Made by a program: the position numbers and the translations under genes | NCBI GenBank assembly: GCA_003599345.1 | Contig: QZJP01000060.1 | Coordinates: 1-42,599 of the forward strand | Source of the DNA: Bacillota bacterium | Lineage (GTDB): Bacteria > Bacillota > Sulfobacillia > UBA995 > UBA9673 | Reading direction: 5' to 3' | DNA: 42,599 nucleotides | Notes under the pieces: model-generated | Seen by the model: the letters and a program-made list of their open reading frames with translations, nothing else | Database searches by the model: none | Told to the model about the DNA's origin: nothing | Shown: in pieces, positions 37,201 to 42,599 of the stretch | How positions within the stretch are numbered: position 1 is the stretch's first letter | How the letters are laid out: every line of letters starts with the position of its first letter

Positions 37201-38018
37201 GGGACCTCGCGCTCGACGGCCTCCATGGTCTCGCCCATGGCCTTCCGAACGGCCGCGCCGAAGCCGCCGACCGGGATGTCACCCCTCAAGGCGTTCGCGG
37301 CCAGGCGGGCCGTGGAAGCCCGGGTCAGGGTCTTCCCCGTCGCCTTGGTGACCTCGCGTCCGATCCTCCGGGCGAGGGCCTTCTGGCCATAGCGCGGGAG
37401 GACCTTCGTTGCCCCGCCGACGCCCACGTAAGTCATCGGATCCACGGCGAAGCCGGCTAGGAGCTCGCCGAGGACTTCCCTGCGTCCGGGAGGCTCCTGA
37501 TACCGCACCGTAGGCGGGGCCTCGCCCCACTGGCCGAAGGCCTTCATCGCCTCGTCGGTCGACATAAGCGGCTTGTCGCCGGGCGCGGTCAGCCAGCGGC
37601 CGAGAGCCTTCGCCCCGGCCTCGGTCCAGTTACGCGGCTCCATCTCAGCCGCCTGGCGCCACAGGTCCATACCCCAGAGGACGCGCTTGCCGGTGAGGCC
37701 CTCCCAGGCGCCCTTGGCCGCGGCCTTGATTCCCAGGCCGGTAGACGGCCTCGACCACCAGCCGGAGACAGCCCCGGCGCCCATGGCCCGCGGGCGGTCG
37801 ATGACCCACAGGACGCGCTCCCAGAACGACGGCTTCTTCTGGGGGACCTCCTGGCCGGCGGCCGCCAGGCGCCGCTCGGCATTCGTGATCTCGGAAGCCG
37901 TCCGGTAGGCCGGGTAGCGGTCAGCCCGGGACACGGCCTGCGGAGTCGCGGCTCGCGGAAATGTAGGCAGTTTCTGGGCCCGCTGGAACGGGCTGAGCGC
38001 CCTGCGGAAGTCCCCCAT
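34236..38018 (-). CDS. Large internal (ejection) protein with degenerate SLT domain
   Basis: A 1260-aa protein with ATG 38018 behind AGGTGAG. It is long, Ala-rich and mostly helical, with several short hydrophobic stretches, as in T7 gp16-type ejection proteins that leave the head and span the envelope. Residues 1171-1260 are a soluble-lytic-transglycosylase-like end (VPRDWEPWLIRVMDQASGGNPV...GLFGLTPAEF...NPLHNTVAAIRRIRAMWG). The catalytic Glu of the ESGGNP motif is Ala1196 here. It lies after the 436-aa protein in the late operon. Ejection role is by analogy; the lost catalytic residue is read from the sequence. Confidence 0.8.
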   Translation of the reverse strand: MGDFRRALSPFQRAQKLPTFPRAATPQAVSRADRYPAYRTASEITNAERRLAAAGQEVPQKKPSFWERVLWVIDRPRAMGAGAVSGWWSRPSTGLGIKAAAKGAWEGLTGKRVLWGMDLWRQAAEMEPRNWTEAGAKALGRWLTAPGDKPLMSTDEAMKAFGQWGEAPPTVRYQEPPGRREVLGELLAGFAVDPMTYVGVGGATKVLPRYGQKALARRIGREVTKATGKTLTRASTARLAANALRGDIPVGGFGAAVRKAMGETMEAVEREVPLGRLARAETKTTVLPSLREQLKTARKTARAAETEVKYAGKPIRTATMRGLHAAGKGIELGHEGVRDVAGRAFGVGSLKELTESQGRALMGSLTKPGRAGALARRAKKAAEGFDVTAATTRAAEAATQAARLGERVKDLGAAVKRAPARATEYVSTGMKAQSILRVGAIPIANVTPIKTALGATIQRVPGMTKLTDTLGRAFIFNYTPLSIRGAAREAITGAKKTVTAAAAKGPAVARRALRETLGEWHGVSREAAERAAGVIEETVRTADPAVLGAAARAKALFARDVALFQKKGIPLGALDNYVMHLYKDPPARVKEILSKWRGRKIHVKSAKPGFTYARTIPTIEQAKALGLHPVEDVRVLTSVHRAMAEQAAVFQDMGRALLGMGKEVVVEKAIEGYIQLGDEIPALAGKYVHPEVANTLRAFYPVLTNTDEAVNAFTRNWDNITNTWKAVVLATPTFSMRNLAGGIFLNAADGVINPGRYAQATALMIEAGAGFGKGVLREIELAGRRVPAKVVWEWFEDAGLPGQGMYRSMIREMSLTQEAQRTISALEHGGLGKVAYIARHPFQSLREFGEAGDTWNRLTNFLHHLDQGLGPAEAARLTRLAQFDYGQLTPFERQIKRWGIPFYPWRRFVLPRLVERLLGAPGVFTGAAHFRDALVRGNDVDETHLPDWLRDNQALPLFVDAEGNVHYLTLNLPYTELSAIHDPWEVQEWGRELLANMHPLVKAIPEAAFNQVLYTGHKINRTAPGPGWDDVADYAKYVLQSFGGLPGRELASAMIGREQAVRETLDRARGREQEVPSFRKALAGMPLTIQHPARWAREALYERRDTLREAIGAAERRGVVVPTTEELQRPSFLSAVTRPKQYVMLGGGGSFARAVRGQGQEKVQVGQAPSAVREAVWIAGVPRDWEPWLIRVMDQASGGNPVAYDAGSKRTGLFGLTPAEFRRFAGEGMADIWNPLHNTVAAIRRIRAMWGHPSRMPGVG

Positions 38019-38028
38019 GCAATCTCAC

Positions 38029-39339
38029 CTACCTCGAAGGCGGCGGCCAGCTGTACTTCGTTCCGAAGACACGGTTGATCTCACCGACGAGCCGGACGAG
38101 ATCCACTCTGTACTCGAGCAGGGCCGTCATGTTGTTGAGAAGGTCCTGGTAGGCCTCCTCGCCCGAGGCGAACTGCGAGACCTCGGAGATGGCGGCCTCG
38201 GTCACGTCGCCCGATCCCGCGGCGGCTCCGCCGGTTCCGGTCGCCCCGGTCTGTTGGGCCTGGAACTGGCGCTCCTTCTCTGACTCACCCGACCGCCAGG
38301 CGCGCTCGGCTCCGGCCTCCGAGGTACCGTAGGCGCGCTGCCTCTCGGCCTCGGCGCTCTGGTATCTCTGTTCGAGGCGCATCTGGGCGAGCCTGCGCTT
38401 GTAGTCCTCACCAGCAGCCCGCTCGCCTTCGACGGCCCCGGCGGCCCCCAACGTGAACTCCCCGGCCATCTGCCACTTCCGCTCACGAAGCGACTGAAGG
38501 GCCGAGTGGAACTGATTGGAGAGGCTGGTGAGACGTTCGGAGAGGATGCGCCCGGTCTCGGAGATGTCCCCGGCGCGGATCTTGGCCTGGACCTTCTCCC
38601 ACACTCCGGAGTCGAACAGGCCCCGGCGGTTGAGTTCGGCCTTGGCCTCTTCGAGGTGTTCGGCCAGGCGTTCCTTGATCTGTCCGAGGGCCCACAGGGT
38701 AGCCTGGTCCGGCTGGGCCCCGCGCGCCTCATACTCGGCCCTCAGCGAGGCCTCTTCCTGAGCGAGCATCTCCATGATGCTCTGAAGCCCCGTGTAGTAG
38801 GCCGCGCCGGCCTCGGGGTCGGCCACGGCGTCCTTGCTCATGGAAAGGAGGTCGGCGATGCTCAGGCGGAGACCCTCGAGGAGGTTTTCGCCTCCGCTCG
38901 CGCCTGGCGTCACCGGGGTCGCGTTGACGTCTGCTCCGGTCACCCCGGTAGCGCCGGAGGCCTGAGCCTCCCCGCCGGCGGGCTGCGCCCGCTCGATGTA
39001 GCGTTGGAGAGCGCCCTCGCCGTATCCCGCGCTGCCGCCGCCCGCGCTACCCCCGCCGCCTCCTCCGCCTCCCGCGCCCTGTCCACCCGGCGGCAACGCC
39101 CCGGGTCCGGGCGGAAGGGGAGCCCGTATGGGCTTCAAGTCCCCCGGCAAAGGAAGCTCCTGCTGGGGAGCGGGGGTGGTCTTCGTGCCCCCGGCGGGCT
39201 CGGGGGACACAGGGGCGGAGGCGGGTTGATAGGTCTGGTCGGCGGAGTACTGGTCGTAGAAGCCCTCCTCGGGTTCGCCGGTCCCCGGCTGTCGCCTCTT
39301 CTTGTGGCGCTCAAGCGCGCTCAATGAATAGTTGCCCAT
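38029..39339 (-). CDS. Probable internal virion protein, coiled-coil
   Basis: A 436-aa protein with ATG 39339. Residues 15-120 are Pro/Gly-rich, including an almost pure Gly/Ser stretch (GAGGGGGGGGSAGGGSAGYG). Residues 165-390 are long helices rich in Glu/Arg/Ala (EEASLRAEYEARG, RRLAQMRLEQRYQSAEAERQRAYG). The C-terminus is NRVFGTKYSWPPP. It precedes the ejection protein gene by 10 bases, the place where podoviruses encode smaller internal proteins. The role is inferred from order and composition. Confidence 0.6.
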   Translation of the reverse strand: MGNYSLSALERHKKRRQPGTGEPEEGFYDQYSADQTYQPASAPVSPEPAGGTKTTPAPQQELPLPGDLKPIRAPLPPGPGALPPGGQGAGGGGGGGGSAGGGSAGYGEGALQRYIERAQPAGGEAQASGATGVTGADVNATPVTPGASGGENLLEGLRLSIADLLSMSKDAVADPEAGAAYYTGLQSIMEMLAQEEASLRAEYEARGAQPDQATLWALGQIKERLAEHLEEAKAELNRRGLFDSGVWEKVQAKIRAGDISETGRILSERLTSLSNQFHSALQSLRERKWQMAGEFTLGAAGAVEGERAAGEDYKRRLAQMRLEQRYQSAEAERQRAYGTSEAGAERAWRSGESEKERQFQAQQTGATGTGGAAAGSGDVTEAAISEVSQFASGEEAYQDLLNNMTALLEYRVDLVRLVGEINRVFGTKYSWPPPSR

Positions 39340-39350
39340 CCATCGTCACC

Positions 39351-39752
39351 TCACCTGACGGCGAAGTAGTAATACGTGCGGCCGGAGACGTTCGACGCGC
39401 TAGCCGCCGCCGAGCCGCACTTGAAGCCTGTCGTCGCTATCCCCTGCCACTGCGTCGTATCCCTCACGTGGGCCCCCGTCGAACCGCGGTACCACGCCTC
39501 GAGGGCAACGTCGCCGGAGCCTATGGCCTCGAAGGTGTTCCCACCAGTCGGGTCGTAGACGATGACGTACCTCGGCATGAACCCTACGGCCTTGACGCGG
39601 TTGGCCGCGTCGGTGCCCGTGTAGGAGCCGGCGGCGCACTCGGGTACCTCCGTCGGCAGCTCCTTGTTCACGAAGTTCTCCAGAGCGTCAAAGTTGCTCT
39701 GAGGGACGGTCATGTCCTTGAAGTCCCGGAGGCGCAGGAGGGCTATCCTCAC
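39351..39752 (-). CDS. Short appendage-like virion protein
   Basis: A 133-aa protein with GTG 39752 overlapping the nozzle stop (GTGA). The body is beta-rich (MPRYVIVYDPTGGNTFEAIGSGDVALEAWYRGSTG), and the ending GFKCGSAAASASNVSGRTYYYFAVR resembles the GF-x-x-G...N-x-SG-x-T-Y-Y-Y-F-A pattern at the ends of some phage appendage or receptor-binding proteins. Coupled to the nozzle, it may be an attached tip or fibre. The similarity is from memory of the pattern and should be tested. Confidence 0.55.
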   Translation of the reverse strand: MRIALLRLRDFKDMTVPQSNFDALENFVNKELPTEVPECAAGSYTGTDAANRVKAVGFMPRYVIVYDPTGGNTFEAIGSGDVALEAWYRGSTGAHVRDTTQWQGIATTGFKCGSAAASASNVSGRTYYYFAVR

Positions 39753-42599
39753 GTCGCGCGGACCCCCTTCGGGACGTACTCCTGGGTCAGGGCGTAGATC
39801 TTGGCGGACCGGTCGAGCACGCCGTTCCTCACCTTCACCTGGAGCGTCCTCACCGTCGATATCCCCACCGTGGACGGGATGACCTGCCCCACGGTGAGGT
39901 CGGCCCCCAGGCTGACCGTGGCCGCCGAGGTCTCACTAGAAGAAAGGTCCTTGAAGAAAGACACCGAGAGGTTCGTCGTCTGGCCGTTCCCCTCCGCGGC
40001 CACGACGTAGAGCGACCGGACGAGCTTGACGGCCTCCGCGGCGCCGAAGTCGAGGGCCTTGGTCACCGCGTAGGCGTCGATGGCGGCACCGTCGTCGTTG
40101 TAGTCCTCGGTCATCTCGTAGATCTGGCCGGTCGTCGCGGATCCGAACACCAGGACCGTCTCGGCTTGCTTGCGCCAGATGCACCATTCGCCGACATCCA
40201 TGCCGCTGTACTTGGTCCAGGCCGCCCTCAGGACGTCGAAGACGAGGACGAGGTCGTTGTACGAGGACGAACCGTCCGGGACGGCGAGGAAGTACTTGTT
40301 ATCCCAGTAGACCGCCGCGGCCCGGGAGAGGATCCGCTCGTTCAGGCCGCCGACGGTCACCTCGATCTTCTCCGAGGCGTTCACGGCCTGGATACCGTTG
40401 AAGAACCGGATATGGTCGGTTCCCAGCATGGCCACGGTCTGCTTCACGACAGTGTGCGTGTGTTGGCCGACCGACCCGCCGTTCTCCTCCATGCGCCTGA
40501 GGACGAAGTTGGAGCCGCTGTCGCCCTGGAGGATCCAGAGCGAGGTCTCCTTCGTGATGACCAGGGCGTCCATGACGATGGCCAGGCCGGTGATGGCGTC
40601 ACCGTCGCCGCGGCCGACGTCGATGTAGTCCAGGGCGTCCCAGGACTCCGGGTCCCCGATCTCCGAGAAGTAGAGGCGACTCCGGTTGGCCGGCGAGCCC
40701 GCGAGGAACATCATGTTCTTGTGGACCAGGGCATAGGGGCAGATGGGCGGGCTCCCGGCCTGGTTGGTCAAGGTCGTCCCGTCCCACCGCATGTTCCCGT
40801 CCTCGCCGTTGACGATGAAAAGATAGTCGTTCTGGGTCACGAAGCAGTAGCGGGCGGTCGTGGAGAGGAGGTCGGTGATCTCGGTCGCCGTGGGGGTGGC
40901 CGAGTAGACCACTTCGAGGAGCGAGACGGACGGCACGGTCGAGTAGGCCGTGGTGGTCAGGGTGACCTTGACCCGGAGGTAGCGCTGCGCGGCCGAGACG
41001 ATGGAGTTGCCGGCCCCGAGAGCCGTCCAGGGGCCCCACACGACGTTGTCCGCCGAAGCCCGGGTGACGATGGCCACCGTCGTCCCGGAGGGCGCCGTCA
41101 GCGTCCTCACGACCCGCCCCGTGTCCTTGTCCGCGACAGCGGCAAGGTCGATGGCAGGGGAGGTCCAGGTGCCGACCATCCTGCCCCCCGTGGCCGACAG
41201 GTCCGAGTCCAAAGGGAGCTTGAGAAGGGTGTCGGACTCGACGGCGAGAGCGGTCCCCGCCGTGTAGTCATCCAGGATATCGGCGTCGGAGTGGGCCGTC
41301 GAAGAGACCCGGACGTCGTCCAGGCGCCCGTCGAGCTGCAAGGTCCCGTCGGCCGCGGAGCCGAGGTAGACCCGCTCCGCGAAGGCGATGTCCGGAACGC
41401 TTGCGCCGCTGCCTTCGCCAGACCCGTTTCGGAACTGCTTGACGCCGGCAGCCGACCAGCGGACGGCCACCCCGTACCAGGTCGTCGCCGCGAAGGTCGA
41501 GGTCGAGACGAGCGTCACCACCGCGCTGCCGGTGCCGTACTCCGTGACCAGCTTGGAATCGCTCGCCCGGATGTAGACCTTCAGGGACCGGTTGGTCGGT
41601 CCTCCTGCGTCCAGGATGTACTGGTTCTGCGTGCCCGGGGCCCGGTCGAGGTAGACGTTGCACTCGAACGTGCCTTCCTCGGGGTCGATGAGTGCCCCCG
41701 GGAAGGTCAGCGTCTCCGCCGCCCGGGTGTATTGGGTCGTGCTGTCCGCCGGTGCCGGGCACATGGACGTCACGTAGGCCTTCGCCTCAAGCTGGATGTC
41801 GTCGGCGAAGGACTCATGGGTCGCGTCGGCCGGGGCCCTCGCGTCTACGAGGACCTTGGCCGTCCCGGCCGGCGCCGTCTGGGTAAGCGTCTTCCGGGTC
41901 CAGGTCGATGTGGCGTGGGTGACGTTGTACGAACTGATCTGGCTGTTGTCCGAACGGAGAAATCGCATGTAGAGGCCGATGTTCGTCCCGGTCACCAGGC
42001 GGAGGTAGGCCGACGCGGTGTAAACCGTTCCGGGTGTCGCGCCCGTCACGGTCTGGCCGCACCGGGCGTCGCTCGAGGCCAACCTCACGGAGTAGCTGCC
42101 GCTCCGCTTGCTCGCGGTGGACGCGGCCCGGGTTCCATAGCCGTCCGTCCAGCCGTCGAGATTCCCTTTCTCGAAGCCCGGGTTCACCAGGAGGTTTGTG
42201 GTGGCCTCCTCAATGGTCAGGGCGCTCCCGACGCGGCCGGACTCAAAGCGCCCCGCGTCCTCGGCCACGTCGGTTCCATCGGCCTTCTTGGCGCTCGAAG
42301 CACGGTCGAATACCGGCAGGGGCAGCGTGATGTCTCCCGGCGTCGTGGTAGAGTCGATGTTCACCGAGACCGCCCGGTCCAGGTACAACGCGTCCTCGCC
42401 CCACACGTCGCTCGCCGAAGTGAACGATCGCCTGACGGCATCCGCCGCGTCCAGCGCCTCCGCCTTGCTCGCCGGCAAGGTCAGTCCTGCGAGGTCCACC
42501 GTGGCTGTCCCGCCCACCTCGGTCGCCTTGTACGTGTCGTTCTCGGCGACCCGCAGTTTCCAGCCGGTCGGGAGGTTCGCGCAGGTGATGGAGTTGGCG
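39749..42599 (-). CDS. Tail nozzle protein with inserted beta-sandwich domains, main part
   Basis: This continues the frame that starts at 1019; bases 42501-42599 repeat 1-99. Domains in full-length numbering (1256 aa): a CBM-like block at about 442-584 (NLLVNPGFEKGNLDGWTDGY), a LamG/concanavalin-like block at about 594-754 (GTFECNVYLDRAPG; QLDGRLDDVRVSSTAHSDADI), another beta-sandwich at about 781-874, then the nozzle beta-propeller from about 880 (CFVTQNDYLFIVNGEDGNMRWDG; PESWDALDYIDVGRGDGDAITGLAIVMDALVITKETSLW; YWDNKYFLAVPDG). The propeller is the family core; the inserts could bind host glycans. P22 gp10 is about 470 aa, so this is more than twice as long. No separate tail fibre gene was seen. 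Confidence 0.82.
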   Translation of the reverse strand, partial: ANSITCANLPTGWKLRVAENDTYKATEVGGTATVDLAGLTLPASKAEALDAADAVRRSFTSASDVWGEDALYLDRAVSVNIDSTTTPGDITLPLPVFDRASSAKKADGTDVAEDAGRFESGRVGSALTIEEATTNLLVNPGFEKGNLDGWTDGYGTRAASTASKRSGSYSVRLASSDARCGQTVTGATPGTVYTASAYLRLVTGTNIGLYMRFLRSDNSQISSYNVTHATSTWTRKTLTQTAPAGTAKVLVDARAPADATHESFADDIQLEAKAYVTSMCPAPADSTTQYTRAAETLTFPGALIDPEEGTFECNVYLDRAPGTQNQYILDAGGPTNRSLKVYIRASDSKLVTEYGTGSAVVTLVSTSTFAATTWYGVAVRWSAAGVKQFRNGSGEGSGASVPDIAFAERVYLGSAADGTLQLDGRLDDVRVSSTAHSDADILDDYTAGTALAVESDTLLKLPLDSDLSATGGRMVGTWTSPAIDLAAVADKDTGRVVRTLTAPSGTTVAIVTRASADNVVWGPWTALGAGNSIVSAAQRYLRVKVTLTTTAYSTVPSVSLLEVVYSATPTATEITDLLSTTARYCFVTQNDYLFIVNGEDGNMRWDGTTLTNQAGSPPICPYALVHKNMMFLAGSPANRSRLYFSEIGDPESWDALDYIDVGRGDGDAITGLAIVMDALVITKETSLWILQGDSGSNFVLRRMEENGGSVGQHTHTVVKQTVAMLGTDHIRFFNGIQAVNASEKIEVTVGGLNERILSRAAAVYWDNKYFLAVPDGSSSYNDLVLVFDVLRAAWTKYSGMDVGEWCIWRKQAETVLVFGSATTGQIYEMTEDYNDDGAAIDAYAVTKALDFGAAEAVKLVRSLYVVAAEGNGQTTNLSVSFFKDLSSSETSAATVSLGADLTVGQVIPSTVGISTVRTLQVKVRNGVLDRSAKIYALTQEYVPKGVRAT
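42501..42599. repeat. Terminal direct repeat, right copy
   Basis: Identical to bases 1-99. Joining the ends closes the nozzle gene in frame with no stop, which confirms that the overlap is real continuity of the same molecule. Confidence 0.95.

Noticed and set aside
39351-39752. Possible diversity-generating retroelement target at the end of the appendage-like protein
   Set aside because: No reverse transcriptase gene and no second template repeat were found in the window.

Overview
The window is a complete, circularly permuted genome of a temperate podovirus-type phage, or its excised prophage. The last 99 bases (42501-42599) repeat the first 99 exactly, so the unique circle is 42,500 bp. 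One virion gene is split across the artificial ends: its start is at 1019 on the minus strand, and it continues through 42500 down to 39749. The sequence is very GC-rich. Genes are tightly packed with 4-base overlaps, GGAGG-type ribosome sites and frequent GTG/TTG starts. Together with a RinA/ArpU-like late regulator, an ImmA-type protease and a copper-amine-oxidase-type stalk domain, this points to a high-GC Bacillota host. That host assignment is inference. No tRNA, rRNA, CRISPR or insertion sequence was seen.

Late region, all minus strand and continuous around the circle (9811 to 1, then 42599 to 31885): small and large terminase, three small proteins, portal, scaffold, major capsid, a decoration candidate, a head-tail adaptor, a giant tail nozzle protein, a short appendage-like protein, two internal (ejection) proteins, then the lysis cassette. 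No tail tube, tape measure or sheath gene is present, which fits a short-tailed phage. A candidate late promoter sits at 9939-9967, with five 11-bp repeats just upstream of it. A strong intrinsic terminator at 31823-31855 ends the unit.

One secreted stalk-domain gene (33461-34234, plus strand) has its own promoter and lies inside the late block, facing against it. It looks like a lysogenic conversion gene.

Between late and early regions are an isolated 454-aa plus-strand gene with a near-consensus promoter and twin operators, a candidate attP, and a lysogeny operon on the minus strand (repressor, ImmA-like protease, two-TM protein, integrase). The divergent early promoter at 14579-14608 is overlapped by two 15-bp palindromic operators.

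Early and middle region (14648-31659, plus strand): Cro-like, Xis-like and XRE regulators; a recombination pair (279-aa protein plus Cas4-like nuclease); a replication initiator carrying probable origin repeats inside its own gene; DnaB helicase; a cluster of small membrane and zinc-ribbon proteins with an ATP-grasp-like enzyme; a Cys-rich ParB-like protein; a secreted LysM-M23 peptidase; a RusA resolvase; an ASCH protein; and finally the RinA/ArpU-like protein that probably switches on the late promoter.

Most notable points: the nozzle carries about 750 residues of inserted beta-sandwich/carbohydrate-binding-like domains; two cell-wall enzymes have lost their catalytic residues while the M23 peptidase domains stay intact; the late promoter has helically phased repeats; and the orphan 454-aa gene has its own operator-controlled promoter.
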